Of a stretch of DNA of 64,000 bases, positions 45,969 through 56,433 are shown piece by piece; positions within the stretch are counted from its first letter, which is position 1; every line of letters begins with the position of its first letter. The notes under the pieces were generated by a model. The model had not been told where the DNA came from. It was given only the letters and a program-made list of their open reading frames with translations, and did no database searches. The stretch is from positions 496,001 through 560,000 of the forward strand of contig NZ_JPJI01000032.1 in assembly GCF_000732625.1 (NCBI RefSeq), read 5' to 3'. A program made the position numbers and the translations under genes. The stretch comes from Nonlabens ulvanivorans (GTDB lineage: Bacteria > Bacteroidota > Bacteroidia > Flavobacteriales > Flavobacteriaceae).

Positions 45969-47236
45969 AGCGATTTTTTAAAGTCCTTATAATAGAATAA
46001 AGCAGCTATTCCTAGTAGTACAAATTCTGTACATATTACTGATATCACAGTCCCTTTTAAACCATAAATAGGAACAATTATTAAACTCAAAATAATATTA
46101 AATATACCAGCAATTATAGTCATCTTCATCCTGTCATTAAATAGTTTTCTTGCTGGAGCATAAAGAGAATGGAATAATAAGCTCAAGCCTGTAAAAAAAG
46201 CTATCAATCCCATCCATTTGAATAGATAAACGTTCTCATAAATAGTATCATCTTTATATAGCGATTGAATAATCCAGTCTCCCATCAGGAATATAATACT
46301 AAATCCAATAATACCTACAATGGTAATTACAGGAATCAATTTCTTCATCATCTTTAATTTCTCATTAAAAGATTTCCTTGAAAAATACGGATACATCGCT
46401 TGATAAAAAGGAAGATACATTTTTTTTGCTGCAATAATCAATTTATCAAAAGCACTAAAAATACCAACAATTGCATCACCACCAAAAAAGCCTAATACCA
46501 CCCCATTTGCAGCATTGCTCAACTGCGAGGCTATATTGGAAATAAAAATCTGGAAGCTCTCATTATAAAAATCTTTAGAATCCTTAAAATTAGGCCATTG
46601 CCATTTTACATACTTTAAACTTAGAAAAAACGAAATTAAGCCAGCAGTCAAAAAACCAATAGAATTAAAAATCGGAACAAAAGTGTAATCATCTGGATTC
46701 GAAATAAATAGAAATAATAAAAGCGTGAAAATTAGTTTTGCTAAAACATTTACTATCGTAAGTAACTTCATTTTTTCAATTCCTTGAAAAAACCAATCAG
46801 GTAACAATATTTGACCTATAACTGCACCATAACTCAATAAGTAAATCTCCCATTCTACTGTGAATCTAGGTACTAAAAAGACGACTAAGTTTAATAGCAT
46901 AAATACAACTACAAGCAAAATCATTCTTGCCCAAAAAACTTTAAAGTAAATGGTAGAATAATCTCCTTTTTCAGCTTTTAATATTGAAATTTCTCTTGTT
47001 GCGGTAACATTAAAACCAAAATCTGCTGCCGCGACACAAAATGCCATCAGATACTGTGCTAGCATTACCAGACCAAATTTTTCTAGCCCCAGCTGTCGCT
47101 CTAAAAATGGAATGATGAGTAATGGTAATAAGTAATTCAATCCTTGAAGAACGATAAGTGCACCATAGTTTTTAGCCACTGTTTTTTCTTCTTCAGACAG
47201 TTTTTTAGAAAGCTTTCGCATCATAATATTAAACAA
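45953..47236 (-). CDS. Wzx-type polysaccharide flippase
   Basis: A 427-residue member of the polysaccharide transport (MOP) superfamily with about twelve spans: YGALIVLQGLNYLLPLLIIP and FLERQLGLEKFGLVMLAQYL at the N-terminus are typical. It moves lipid-linked repeat units across the inner membrane. The annotated start is ATG at 47236; a second ATG pair a few codons later (MMRKLSKK) is equally possible. It lies beside the polymerase-like genes, as expected in a Wzx/Wzy locus. Confidence 0.9.
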   Translation of the reverse strand: MFNIMMRKLSKKLSEEEKTVAKNYGALIVLQGLNYLLPLLIIPFLERQLGLEKFGLVMLAQYLMAFCVAAADFGFNVTATREISILKAEKGDYSTIYFKVFWARMILLVVVFMLLNLVVFLVPRFTVEWEIYLLSYGAVIGQILLPDWFFQGIEKMKLLTIVNVLAKLIFTLLLFLFISNPDDYTFVPIFNSIGFLTAGLISFFLSLKYVKWQWPNFKDSKDFYNESFQIFISNIASQLSNAANGVVLGFFGGDAIVGIFSAFDKLIIAAKKMYLPFYQAMYPYFSRKSFNEKLKMMKKLIPVITIVGIIGFSIIFLMGDWIIQSLYKDDTIYENVYLFKWMGLIAFFTGLSLLFHSLYAPARKLFNDRMKMTIIAGIFNIILSLIIVPIYGLKGTVISVICTEFVLLGIAALFYYKDFKKSLWVKS

Positions 47237-47341
47237 GTGTATTTAGAATACCTAAACTCAATTTAATAATTCCCAATTAATAATGCACCAATAAAAGCCG
47301 TTTAAACTAAAATTATTGAGACAAATTAACTAAATAATTCA

Positions 47342-48052
47342 TTAAAGACTTTCAAAATATTTGTAGTTATCAGAATAAATAATAGAAACGATTTTACTAC
47401 CATAATATCTAGTTGTCCCAAATTTGACACCTAAGGTTTTAAGCTTTTTCAACATGGCTTTATAGGTTTGTAATTCTCCAGAACGATTTGTGTCGTCAAA
47501 AACAATTGTAAAATTGTTGAAATCAATCAGGTGTTCAAGGTTTTGAAGAACATCATTTCTAGAAAAATTCTTTGTTCCATGTGGACCATCAATAATTATA
47601 ACCTCGTAGGTTCCAAAACAACCTAAGGTCTCAAAACCTACATAATTTAAGGATTTATAATTTCCGTTGTAAGTAGACTTCTCAACTTCAAAGTATTTAA
47701 TTTCAGTACAGTCATAAAGGTTAGAAGAAGGAAAAAATGAAATCCATTCTTTATTGTGTTCAACAACAAAATGTTTACAATCATCAATAGTATGATTTAT
47801 AAATGTGGATAAAAATTTTGTCGATTCACCTAGACCAATTTCTAATACTCGTTTAGGTTTTACACTATTTACTATTCTATGGGTTAAGTATAACAAAGTG
47901 TAATTACAAGCAAATCTTCCGATATTAAGAGATAGGTCATTTAAAAAACTATAACCTCTTATGCTGTCAGAATATACATTCGCCCATATGATCTCATTTA
48001 AATGTCTTATAACAGGTAACTTATAGTAGTGATGTGTTAGCCATTTCTTCAT
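47342..48052 (-). CDS. Class I SAM-dependent methyltransferase-like protein
   Basis: A 236-residue protein with a methyltransferase motif I (RVLEIGLGESTKFLS), an acidic motif II position (HFVVEHNKEW) and EVIIIDGPHGTKNFSRND in place of motif IV. In polysaccharide loci such proteins usually methylate a sugar hydroxyl, but the motifs are weak and the reaction is not known. It lies between fcl and the flippase gene, with 105 bases of empty AT-rich DNA before the flippase gene. Very low GC content. Confidence 0.65.
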   Translation of the reverse strand: MKKWLTHHYYKLPVIRHLNEIIWANVYSDSIRGYSFLNDLSLNIGRFACNYTLLYLTHRIVNSVKPKRVLEIGLGESTKFLSTFINHTIDDCKHFVVEHNKEWISFFPSSNLYDCTEIKYFEVEKSTYNGNYKSLNYVGFETLGCFGTYEVIIIDGPHGTKNFSRNDVLQNLEHLIDFNNFTIVFDDTNRSGELQTYKAMLKKLKTLGVKFGTTRYYGSKIVSIIYSDNYKYFESL

Positions 48053-48077
48053 ATAAAATTTATTATTTTTTTATTTA

Positions 48078-49118
48078 TTATTTCAAATATGCTTCATACA
48101 TCATCTCTACACCTTTTTCAAGATCGACCTCGTGTTTCCAGCCCAGTTCATGCAGTTTAGTAACGTCTGTAAGTTTGCGCGGTGTACCGTCTGGTTTTGT
48201 AGCATCCCAATCTAGCTTTCCTTCATAACCTACCGTTTTTTTAATCAGTTCTGCGAGGTCTTTTATAGCGATATCTTCTCCGGTTCCTATATTGAGGTGT
48301 GTATTTCTTATGTCTTTTTCGCTTCCTTTTACATCAGCAAAGTCTTTGTTTTCCATCAAGTACACACAGGCTTTTGCCATGTCATGTGACCATAGAAACT
48401 CTCGCTTTGGTGAGCCAGTTCCCCATAAAGCGATGCCATTTTCTGTGATACCGTGTTTTTGTAATTCCGCTTTCGCGAAAGCGATATCATCAACACCTAA
48501 ATCATCCATTAATGCCTGCTCATTACCATCCATTAATAATTTACCTAGGTGCATTTTACGAATTAGCGCTGGCAGTACATGTGATTTCTCTAAATCAAAA
48601 TTATCGTTAGGACCATATAAATTAGTAGGCATTACAGAGATAAAATTGGTGCCATATTGTAAGTTATAGCTCTCACACATCTTGATCCCAGCGATTTTTG
48701 CGACCGCATAAGGCTCGTTTGTATATTCTAGCGGTCCAGTAAGTAAACTGTCCTCTGGCATAGGTTGTGGTGCCATTTTAGGATAAATACAAGTGCTTCC
48801 CAGAAACAATAATTTCTTAACTCCATTTAAATAACTATGATGAATCACGTTATTCTGGATCATGAGATTTTTATAGATAAAATCTGCCCTGTAAGTGTTG
48901 TTTGCTACGATACCACCTACACTCGCCGCTGCAAGAAAGACGAATTCTGGTTTTTCAGTTACAAAAAAGTCTGCTGTGGCTTGTTGATTTGTAAGGTCTA
49001 ACTCTTTGTGAGTTTTAAGAACAAAATTTGTGTAACCTAATTTTTTTAACTCACTAACGATGGCGCTTCCTACAAGACCACGATGTCCAGCGACGTATAT
49101 TTTTGAATCTTTATTCAT
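48078..49118 (-). CDS. fcl: GDP-L-fucose synthase
   Basis: A 346-residue [14 protein letters not shown] binds [22 protein letters not shown] carries the Ser/Cys catalytic segment and [17 protein letters not shown] holds the YxxxK pair. It epimerises and reduces GDP-4-keto-6-deoxymannose to GDP-L-fucose. A charged insert around residues 205-220 contains AFAKAELQ, encoded by an exact palindrome; homologues may lack this insert. The start overlaps the gmd stop by 1 base. Confidence 0.95.
   Translation of the reverse strand: MNKDSKIYVAGHRGLVGSAIVSELKKLGYTNFVLKTHKELDLTNQQATADFFVTEKPEFVFLAAASVGGIVANNTYRADFIYKNLMIQNNVIHHSYLNGVKKLLFLGSTCIYPKMAPQPMPEDSLLTGPLEYTNEPYAVAKIAGIKMCESYNLQYGTNFISVMPTNLYGPNDNFDLEKSHVLPALIRKMHLGKLLMDGNEQALMDDLGVDDIAFAKAELQKHGITENGIALWGTGSPKREFLWSHDMAKACVYLMENKDFADVKGSEKDIRNTHLNIGTGEDIAIKDLAELIKKTVGYEGKLDWDATKPDGTPRKLTDVTKLHELGWKHEVDLEKGVEMMYEAYLK
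48468..48483. repeat. Exact palindrome copy in fcl
   Basis: CGCTTTCGCGAAAGCG; encodes AFAKA ([10 protein letters not shown]). Confidence 0.95.
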
Positions 49119-50245
49119 TATTCAAAGTAGTTGTTAATTCTATAACCACCACTTTTCAAATATTCTTCTCGAGACATTAAATGTAAATCACTTTTCATCA
49201 TGTCATTAACGAGTTCTTGAAGGGCGATTTCTGGAACCCAACCTAGTTTTTCTTTGGCTTTAGTAGGATCACCTATCAATAAATCTACCTCTGTAGGACG
49301 GAAATATCGAGGATCTACCGCCACCACTTCTTTACCTATTTCTAGCTGATAATCTGGATTTGAGCAGGACTTTACCGTTCCTTTCTCATCCACGCCTTCA
49401 CCATTAAATTCTAGTTCTATACCTACGTACTGAAAAGCCATACGTACAAAGTCTCTTACGCTAGTCGTTGTTCCTGTCGCGATAACCCAATCTTCTGGCT
49501 CATCGTGTTGTAAGATCATCCACATCATGCGTACATAATCTTTAGCGTGTCCCCAATCTCTTTTGGCATCTAGGTTACCTAAATACACTTTATCTTGAAG
49601 TCCTTTTACAATTTTAGAAGTCGCACGTGTAATTTTTCTAGTCACAAATGTTTCTCCACGTACTGGAGATTCATGGTTAAAAAGAATCCCATTACAAGCA
49701 AACATACCATAAGCTTCACGGTAATTTACCGTTGCCCAGTAAGCATACATTTTTGCCACCGCATAAGGACTGCGCGGATAGAATGGAGTCGTTTCTGATT
49801 GTGGAATTTCTTGCACCTTACCATACAATTCTGAGGTAGATGCTTGATAGACTTTGGTCTTTTTCTCCATTCCCAGCAAGCGTACTGATTCTAAAATACG
49901 CAATGCTCCTATCCCATCTGCATTTGCTGTGTATTCTGGCATTTCAAAAGAAACTTGAACGTGTGACATAGCCGCAAGATTATAAATCTCGTCTGGCTGA
50001 GTTTCCTTGATGATTCTAGTCAGGTTAGTCGTATCTGTAAGGTCACCATAATGCAATTTGAACTTCACATCAGTCTCGTGTGGATCTTGATACAGATGAT
50101 CGATACGATCTGTATTAAACAATGAAGCACGGCGCTTAATACCGTGTACTTCATATCCTTTTTTTAATAAAAACTCACTTAAATAAGCACCATCCTGACC
50201 GGTTACACCAGTGATTAATGCTACTTTATGATTCTTTTCAGACAT
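49118..50245 (-). CDS. gmd: GDP-mannose 4,6-dehydratase
   Basis: A 375-residue [18 protein letters not shown] at the N-terminus, [18 protein letters not shown] with the catalytic Thr/Ser-Glu, and [15 protein letters not shown] with YxxxK. It makes GDP-4-keto-6-deoxymannose for the next gene, fcl. The order rfbD-gmd-fcl on one strand indicates joint transcription. Length and motifs are normal. Confidence 0.96.
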   Translation of the reverse strand: MSEKNHKVALITGVTGQDGAYLSEFLLKKGYEVHGIKRRASLFNTDRIDHLYQDPHETDVKFKLHYGDLTDTTNLTRIIKETQPDEIYNLAAMSHVQVSFEMPEYTANADGIGALRILESVRLLGMEKKTKVYQASTSELYGKVQEIPQSETTPFYPRSPYAVAKMYAYWATVNYREAYGMFACNGILFNHESPVRGETFVTRKITRATSKIVKGLQDKVYLGNLDAKRDWGHAKDYVRMMWMILQHDEPEDWVIATGTTTSVRDFVRMAFQYVGIELEFNGEGVDEKGTVKSCSNPDYQLEIGKEVVAVDPRYFRPTEVDLLIGDPTKAKEKLGWVPEIALQELVNDMMKSDLHLMSREEYLKSGGYRINNYFE

Positions 50246-50279
50246 ATTCTAATTGTAAAGCTGTAAAAATAAGGTTTCC

Positions 50280-51137
50280 TTAAGACTTATACCTAGCCAC
50301 TACCCTATCTAATCCATCGCTAATAGATGGAGTTGAATAATTGAAAACCTGTTCTGTTTTTTTACAATCCAGCACACTATAAGCTGGTCGTTTTGCATCT
50401 GTTTTAAAAGTGGCCACTGGATTGATAGTTTTATTTAAATCTAATTTTTGATTTATCGCTTTCGCGAAAGCGTACCACGTCATCTCACCTTGATTTGTAA
50501 AATGGTAAATACCGTAATTCTTAGGGTCATTATCAATTACATGATTGATAAAATTTGCCACATCTATTGCACTGGTAGGTGAACCAGTTTGCGTATTCAC
50601 AATGTTTAACTCCTTTACATCAGTACCTGCTACCCATTTGAAAAAATTCTTGCCATTTGCTGCATACAACCAAGAGATTCTAAAAATATAATGTTTACCA
50701 TTTACTCGAGAAATGGCTTTTTCTCCAGCTAACTTACTGGCTCCATAAACGTTTATAGGATCTGTGTCTTGATCAGGTTGATATGGCATTGCTGCATCGC
50801 CTTTAAAAACATAATCTGTAGAAAAATGAACGAGTGTTACCTGGTATTGCTTAGCAATTTGAGCCATTTTTTCAACAGCAAAAGCATTGATTTTAAATGC
50901 TTTTTCTTGTTCGGTTTCGGCAAGATCTACAGCTGTGTATGCTGCACAATTGATAATATAATCGGGTTGTACCGTTGCTATCTTTTTATGTAAGCTTTGT
51001 GAACAGGTGATGTCTAATTCTTGACTTGAAAATGCATAAACATCACAACCAGATAAAGCGTTTTTTATCGCTATAGCTAACATTCCGTTTGCTCCTGTGA
51101 TGAGAATTTTTTTCAAGGGTTTGTATTTATCAAACAT
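50280..51137 (-). CDS. rfbD: dTDP-4-dehydrorhamnose reductase
   Basis: A 285-residue SDR: ITGANGMLAIAI binds NADPH (the usual second Gly-rich part is altered to LAIAI), FSTDYVFKG and YGASKLAGEKA hold the catalytic residues. It makes dTDP-L-rhamnose in the last step of the pathway. Homologues often have WYDFAKAI at the place where this protein has WYAFAKAI, encoded by an exact palindrome. It is followed by gmd after 34 bases. Confidence 0.94.
   Translation of the reverse strand: MFDKYKPLKKILITGANGMLAIAIKNALSGCDVYAFSSQELDITCSQSLHKKIATVQPDYIINCAAYTAVDLAETEQEKAFKINAFAVEKMAQIAKQYQVTLVHFSTDYVFKGDAAMPYQPDQDTDPINVYGASKLAGEKAISRVNGKHYIFRISWLYAANGKNFFKWVAGTDVKELNIVNTQTGSPTSAIDVANFINHVIDNDPKNYGIYHFTNQGEMTWYAFAKAINQKLDLNKTINPVATFKTDAKRPAYSVLDCKKTEQVFNYSTPSISDGLDRVVARYKS
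50457..50472. repeat. Exact palindrome copy in rfbD
   Basis: CGCTTTCGCGAAAGCG; encodes AFAKA in WYAFAKAIN, a spot where the protein family tolerates this sequence. Confidence 0.95.
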
Positions 51138-51168
51138 CGTCTTCTACAAGCTCAGACTGACATTCTGA

Positions 51169-51705
51169 TTATAATTTTAAAAAATCTAATTTTTCATCTT
51201 TTTCAGATAGTAAAACAGCACTATCTGGTAATTGCCAATCTATATTTAACGTTGGGTCGTCATATCGTATCCCAAATTCAGTCTCTGGTTGGTAAGTGTT
51301 ATCTACTTGATAATTTACGATTGCTGTATCTGACAGGACAGAAAAGCCATGCAGGAATCCTCTAGGAACTAAGAGTTGTTTATGATTATCACCACTTAAT
51401 TCAATGGTGAAATGTTTTAAATAAGTAGGAGAATCTAGTCTGTAATCTACTGCTACATCCAGGATTTTACCTTGTACACAACGCACTAGCTTTGCTTGAG
51501 CAGCATCTCCTTTTTGTAAATGTAAACCACGCAGCACTCCATAGCTTGAAAAGGACTCGTTATGTAATACAAATGGTGGATGATTAGGAAACGCTTTCGC
51601 GAAAGCGTATTTATCATGTCTAATACTGAAATAACCGCGATCATCACCAAAAACAGGTGGCTCGATGATGTAGCAGTCTTTTAACGGAGTTTCTTTTACA
51701 ATCAT
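51169..51705 (-). CDS. rfbC: dTDP-4-dehydrorhamnose 3,5-epimerase
   Basis: A 178-residue cupin epimerase: [18 protein letters not shown] carries the catalytic His, [17 protein letters not shown] and [15 protein letters not shown] follow. It converts the keto-sugar before the RfbD step. The overlap with rfbA is 4 bases (ATGA type). An exact palindrome copy encodes YAFAKAFPN near residue 37. Confidence 0.95.
   Translation of the reverse strand: MIVKETPLKDCYIIEPPVFGDDRGYFSIRHDKYAFAKAFPNHPPFVLHNESFSSYGVLRGLHLQKGDAAQAKLVRCVQGKILDVAVDYRLDSPTYLKHFTIELSGDNHKQLLVPRGFLHGFSVLSDTAIVNYQVDNTYQPETEFGIRYDDPTLNIDWQLPDSAVLLSEKDEKLDFLKL
51592..51607. repeat. Exact palindrome copy in rfbC
   Basis: CGCTTTCGCGAAAGCG; encodes AFAKA. 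Third exact copy within 3.2 kb. Confidence 0.95.
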
Positions 51706-52565
51706 TTCTCTGTAAGTCTCATCAAATAATCTCCATAACCACTTTTTATAAGAGGTTGTGCGAGGTTTTTGAGTTGTTGCTTCTCAATATATCGCTTGCG
51801 ATAAGCTACTTCTTCTATAGAGCCTATTTTTAAGCCTTGACGCTGTTCGATTACTTGTACAAACTGACTGGCTTGCATTAAGGATTCAAACGTGCCTGTA
51901 TCGAGCCATGCAGTTCCTTGATCGAGCACATTTACTTTAAGTCTGCCTCGATTAAGGTATACGTTATTAATGTCTGTAATTTCTAATTCACCACGATGTG
52001 ATGGTTGTATATATTTTGCAATTTCTACTACCTCATTATCATAGAAATAAATTCCGGGAACGGCATAGTTTGAACGTGGCTCTATAGGTTTTTCCTCTAT
52101 GCTGGTTACTCGCATATTTTCATCAAAATCTACCACACCGTATCGTTGTGGATCATTTACATGATAAGCAAAAATAACTCCACCTTCTGGGTTCACACTT
52201 TCTTGAAGTGCTTTTTCAAGACCTGTTCCATAGAAAATATTATCTCCTAAAATTAGAGCAACACTATCTTCTCCTATGAAATCAGCGCCTATAATAAACG
52301 CTTCTGCCAGACCATTAGGATTTTCTTGAACGGCATATTCAAACCTACAGCCCAGTTGAGATCCATCACCTAATAAATTTTTAAAAAGTGGTTGATCTTG
52401 TGGTGTAGAGATGATTAATATTTCCTGAATTCCTGCACTCATTAATGTTGAGATAGGATAATATATCATAGGCTTATCATAGATAGGCATTAACTGCTTA
52501 CTCACACTTAAAGTAAGTGGATGCAGCCTAGTACCACTACCACCGGCTAGAACTATTCCTTTCAT
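51702..52565 (-). CDS. rfbA: Glucose-1-phosphate thymidylyltransferase
   Basis: A 287-residue nucleotidyltransferase: [20 protein letters not shown] is the N-terminal signature, [10 protein letters not shown] holds the metal-binding Asp, and [20 protein letters not shown] follows. It makes dTDP-glucose, the first step of the rhamnose pathway. It overlaps rfbB and rfbC by 4 bases each. Confidence 0.97.
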   Translation of the reverse strand: MKGIVLAGGSGTRLHPLTLSVSKQLMPIYDKPMIYYPISTLMSAGIQEILIISTPQDQPLFKNLLGDGSQLGCRFEYAVQENPNGLAEAFIIGADFIGEDSVALILGDNIFYGTGLEKALQESVNPEGGVIFAYHVNDPQRYGVVDFDENMRVTSIEEKPIEPRSNYAVPGIYFYDNEVVEIAKYIQPSHRGELEITDINNVYLNRGRLKVNVLDQGTAWLDTGTFESLMQASQFVQVIEQRQGLKIGSIEEVAYRKRYIEKQQLKNLAQPLIKSGYGDYLMRLTEK

Positions 52566-53584
52566 GCGTTATATTTTTTGAGATACCACTCTACTGTTTT
52601 TTTGATTCCGGTAGTAAAGGTTTCTGCAGGTTGCCAATTGAAGTCTTCTTCAATCTTTGATGGATCAATTGCATAACGGTAGTCATGTCCTGGACGATCA
52701 TTTACATAAGTTATTTGTGCCGCATAAGGTTGTCCATCTTTACGAGGTTGAACCTCATCTAATATGGAACAAATATGATTTGCTATATCTATATTCCTTA
52801 TTTCGTTTTTCCCACCTACATTATAATTTTCTCCAGCACTTGCATTTTCTAAAACAGTATGTAAGGCCTGACAATGGTCTGTTACATATAACCAATCACG
52901 CACGTTTTTACCATCACCATAAATGGGAATAGAATCACCATTTAATGCTTTTCTTATCACGACAGGTATTAACTTCTCATCATGCTGTCTAGGTCCATAG
53001 TTATTGCTACAGTTTGTGATTACCGCAGGAAAACCATAAGTATGCACATAACTCATTACTAAATGATCACTGGCTGCTTTACTTGCACTGTATGGACTGC
53101 TAGGAGCATAAGGTGTTTTCTCTGTGAAAAAACCGTCATCTTCTAAGCTTCCATAAACCTCGTCTGTAGAGATGTGGAGAAATCTAGATTGTTGTTGTTT
53201 TGTGCTAAAATCAGGTTTAAAAACTCGTGGTTTTTCCATCCATAATTGATAGCTCGCATGCAACAAATTAAAAGTTCCGTTTACATTAGTTTCTATAAAG
53301 ACCTGAGGATTTTCAATACTATTATCTACATGGGACTCTGCCGCGAGATGATACACTTTATCAAATTGATAGTCTTCAAATAGCTTATTAATAAATACCG
53401 CGTCGCATATATCTCCTTCTATAAAAGTGAGTCGATCATGCTTAAAGTTATGTGCAAAACCTAAGTCTGCAGCATAGGTAAGCTTATCTAAATTATAAAT
53501 GTGGGCACCGGTATTTGTAAGTAAGTATTCAATAAGATTACTTCCTATAAAACCTGCTCCACCGGTAACTAATATTTTAAGCAT
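52562..53584 (-). CDS. rfbB: dTDP-glucose 4,6-dehydratase
   Basis: A 340-residue [20 protein letters not shown] binds [18 protein letters not shown] has the catalytic Thr-Asp-Glu and [12 protein letters not shown] the YxxxK. It makes the 4-keto-6-deoxy intermediate of dTDP-rhamnose. It overlaps the Wzz-like gene by 8 bases and rfbA by 4 bases. Confidence 0.97.
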   Translation of the reverse strand: MLKILVTGGAGFIGSNLIEYLLTNTGAHIYNLDKLTYAADLGFAHNFKHDRLTFIEGDICDAVFINKLFEDYQFDKVYHLAAESHVDNSIENPQVFIETNVNGTFNLLHASYQLWMEKPRVFKPDFSTKQQQSRFLHISTDEVYGSLEDDGFFTEKTPYAPSSPYSASKAASDHLVMSYVHTYGFPAVITNCSNNYGPRQHDEKLIPVVIRKALNGDSIPIYGDGKNVRDWLYVTDHCQALHTVLENASAGENYNVGGKNEIRNIDIANHICSILDEVQPRKDGQPYAAQITYVNDRPGHDYRYAIDPSKIEEDFNWQPAETFTTGIKKTVEWYLKKYNA

Positions 53585-54614
53585 TCTGTTTTTCGTAGTT
53601 TTTCAAAAATCTCCAAACTAGTGGGAATAATGCAATTAAAAGCCCAAATCCTAGACCTATAAAAGCTCCTTTAAGACGATAATGCTTTTTTTCTATTACA
53701 CCTTTTTTGATATACTGAGAAACGACATTTATCGTGCTACTATAGCTATACTTATCTTGTCTTACACTAGACATTTGATAGAGTATATTTCTTTTTTGAT
53801 CAAATAGGTTTTTTAATGCTTCAGATGGTTTTTGATCTCCTAGGTATAAATTAGTGCCATTTCCACCTTGTACATCACTAGATTTAATAGCTGTTTGATA
53901 AGCCGCGATTAAAGAGTCTAGTTCTATTAATTGATAACTCATAGATTTAAGATCAAAATCTGCCGTTTCTTTAAGTGCTTGTTGCTCTGACTTTATGATT
54001 GAGTTTTCTTTTACTCTAATTACATCATCTATTAAATTTTCAAGAACCGTTCTATCTTTAGATGCTACTTCAATTAATTGATATTGATAGTCTTGATCAC
54101 GTTTTGCTGCTTTAAAACCTTCAAAAGTGAAGTTCTCTAAAGCCATCGTATCGGACTTTCTAGCCAGCTGATCATATTCTTCTAAAAGTTCTGTATCATT
54201 AAACTCTGGACGTATACTTAACGAAGTGATTTTTGAAGTTTTATCTTCAGAGGTATTTAATTCTTGAGATAACTTTTCAAAGTCTTCTTGTTCTACTAAC
54301 GACTGATAATAATTAATGTTAGAAATCAATTGACCAGCACTTTTAAAATTGGGCTGCACTACTATTTGAGCTGTAAACTGATCACCAGATTTTAAATTTA
54401 AATACCAACCTAACGCAATACCGGCAATAGAAGTAATTGCGATAATGATTAAATTTTTCTGAATAAAAATCAGGAATAATATTAAAAAGTGACCTATACC
54501 TTTAAGTAAATTACCTATACCGGTAAAAATGTTTTTAAATCCATTACTAATCCAGACAAAAACGGGAACTAAATCTACTTCTTGCTCTTGATTATTCTGT
54601 GGTTGGTTTTCCAT
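53577..54614 (-). CDS. Wzz-like chain-length / polysaccharide co-polymerase protein
   Basis: A 345-residue protein with two spans, one near residues 42-66 (LFLIFIQKNLIIIAITSIAG) and one near the C-terminus (GAFIGLGFGLLIALFPLVW), enclosing a helical, charged periplasmic region. This is the layout of Wzz/PCP-1 proteins that set polymer length with Wzy. No C-terminal tyrosine kinase is fused. It is the first gene of the operon, with a promoter element upstream. Confidence 0.85.
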   Translation of the reverse strand: MENQPQNNQEQEVDLVPVFVWISNGFKNIFTGIGNLLKGIGHFLILFLIFIQKNLIIIAITSIAGIALGWYLNLKSGDQFTAQIVVQPNFKSAGQLISNINYYQSLVEQEDFEKLSQELNTSEDKTSKITSLSIRPEFNDTELLEEYDQLARKSDTMALENFTFEGFKAAKRDQDYQYQLIEVASKDRTVLENLIDDVIRVKENSIIKSEQQALKETADFDLKSMSYQLIELDSLIAAYQTAIKSSDVQGGNGTNLYLGDQKPSEALKNLFDQKRNILYQMSSVRQDKYSYSSTINVVSQYIKKGVIEKKHYRLKGAFIGLGFGLLIALFPLVWRFLKNYEKQNA

Positions 54615-54637
54615 GAAAATCGATGATTTTATTTATT

Positions 54638-54645
54638 CAAATATA
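54638..54645 (-). promoter_or_regulatory. -7 element of the polysaccharide operon
   Basis: Minus-strand TATATTTG fits TAnnTTTG and ends 23 bases before the Wzz-like start. With small gaps and overlaps downstream, it may drive much of the 36-54.6 kb locus. Confidence 0.5.
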
Positions 54646-54689
54646 ATTGAAGTTTATTTCTACCTAAAAACGATAATAGGAGGCTTAAA

Positions 54690-56417
54690 TTATAATTCTG
54701 TACTTATTTCTGAAGCAACACTGTTCTCCATGATCTGTTCAAGGATTTTTTCAGTAATGACGTATACTGGTTTTACTCCTGTAAGACCTAATCCACCACT
54801 GGCAAGTGTATGACCTGTTTTTAAAGGATTATCACTAGCATAATATGCATATCGCACATTAATCTTTTTATTGATACTGCGACGTACTCTAGAGGCAGCT
54901 TGTATCGCTTTTTGATAATGTGCACCTTCCATCTCTAGACCTATCACACGCCAGCTCGAACTATAGAAAAACTGTAATAGATCTTTATTTTGTAAAGATG
55001 TCCCTAATACAGTAACCATAGAACCGGCTACTACATTAATACCATCTGTTTTTAAATCTTTTTTAGTCAGTTTATTTTTAAATGGATAGTTGTCTGCAGT
55101 ACCTTCAAAAACGTGGGCATCTGGAACCATGATATCTCCTTTATCACCTTCTAGAATACCTGCTTTACCCATGATGTTAATTGACTTCATGTTCATTAAA
55201 TGCAGCTTACCATTCTCATCTTTATATGGCTTTAACAATTCATCCATGGTCTCATAAGCTTGTTCTCCAAAAGCATAATCCATGACTATAAGCACTGGCT
55301 TTGTGTTTTCCTCGCTTTCGCGGAAGCTAACTGAACAAAAGTCTACATCCATGTACTGGCACTGAGACATATCAAAAATCTGTACATCTATATTAGTACC
55401 GCTTTCATCCTTAAGGTAGGACATTCCATTTGCGAGCGCGTGCTTTTTAATAGCATCGCGATCTTTTTTTGCAGCGTCATTACTAAGAGTCGCAAACAAC
55501 TCCATGCGGTCACTATTTTTAAGCTTTGCCTCAAGTGCTTTAGGACCGTAAAGTGAATTCATTACACTGTGCAGATTTGCACTAATGATATGTAATGGTC
55601 TATCAAAAAGATTGTGGTCTACTAGATGTTGCTTGATGCGTAACGCCCATTTATCTCCATGAATATGGTGACCCAGACGTTCTCTTAAAACAGGAGAGAA
55701 TGTCACCAATCTCTTTTCCTCATCTAGGATTTCCTTCTTTGCAAGATTACCTAAATGATAGATGGTACTTAAAAACTGATGAGGATTTTTTGCAGTTGCA
55801 AAATCATTATAAACGCTCATCACTTCTTCAAAAGTGCGCCCTAATATAGTTGCTACATGTGTAACGGCAACTTCTTTTTCTTGCTGTGTTAGTTTTGTTT
55901 TTCCTATTACTGCTTCTAGACATTTCCAGTCGCGAGTTGTACTACCATTGTCACCGACTAGTACTTGCTTCATAATCTTATGAGATTCTATCATAAGAAA
56001 AGTTAGGTGCGTCAGTATATCATAAATCTCTGAGCGTCCTCGAGTAACCTCTATATTCATCTGGTGCTTATCGATGCGATAGCAGTTGCGACGTCTCTTT
56101 TTAGGAATAATCGCTTTAAAATGAGAACCTTGATAACCTTCATCACTAGTTAAATTGATGTAAGAACACTCTTCAATACCTTCTGGTAAACGGTCCATCA
56201 CATAAAGTAAACCACTAAGTTCTATTTTCTCCTCAGCAATAGAGCCGTAGATCTCTGGCCTTAAGGTAAGGAGTGATTCTCTTAAAGATTCTCCACTCAC
56301 GCCCATAGGTTTATAAAAGCCACGATTAAATAAATGTCGCATGGTTATATACATGCGTTCAATGGCATTAGTACTTTCTTGGGCTCTTGTGCGTGGTTCT
56401 ACGTTAAGTATAGGCAT
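54690..56417 (-). CDS. Large protein with nucleoside-phosphorylase-like C-terminus, function unknown (DUF6909-type?)
   Basis: A 575-residue cytoplasmic protein without signal or span. The N-terminal part (about 1-290) is helical and charged (RHLFNRGFYKPMGVSGESLR, LTFLMIESHKIMKQVLVGDN). The C-terminal part has VLIVMDYAFGEQAYETMDEL, then GLEMEGAHYQ with EMEG at residues 495-498 and YASDNPL with Asp529. The EMEG and SDxP motifs resemble the ribose- and base-binding segments of the purine nucleoside phosphorylase/MTA nucleosidase superfamily. I recall DUF6909 for such proteins, but am not certain. A nucleosidase-like activity is a hypothesis. A degraded palindrome copy encodes SFRES. Confidence 0.7.
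   Translation of the reverse strand: MPILNVEPRTRAQESTNAIERMYITMRHLFNRGFYKPMGVSGESLRESLLTLRPEIYGSIAEEKIELSGLLYVMDRLPEGIEECSYINLTSDEGYQGSHFKAIIPKKRRRNCYRIDKHQMNIEVTRGRSEIYDILTHLTFLMIESHKIMKQVLVGDNGSTTRDWKCLEAVIGKTKLTQQEKEVAVTHVATILGRTFEEVMSVYNDFATAKNPHQFLSTIYHLGNLAKKEILDEEKRLVTFSPVLRERLGHHIHGDKWALRIKQHLVDHNLFDRPLHIISANLHSVMNSLYGPKALEAKLKNSDRMELFATLSNDAAKKDRDAIKKHALANGMSYLKDESGTNIDVQIFDMSQCQYMDVDFCSVSFRESEENTKPVLIVMDYAFGEQAYETMDELLKPYKDENGKLHLMNMKSINIMGKAGILEGDKGDIMVPDAHVFEGTADNYPFKNKLTKKDLKTDGINVVAGSMVTVLGTSLQNKDLLQFFYSSSWRVIGLEMEGAHYQKAIQAASRVRRSINKKINVRYAYYASDNPLKTGHTLASGGLGLTGVKPVYVITEKILEQIMENSVASEISTEL
55313..55328. repeat. Degraded palindrome copy (14 of 16)
   Basis: CGCTTTCGCGGAAGCT; encodes SFRES in the minus-strand gene. 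Confidence 0.7.
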
Positions 56418-56433
56418 ATAATAAATTTCCTAG

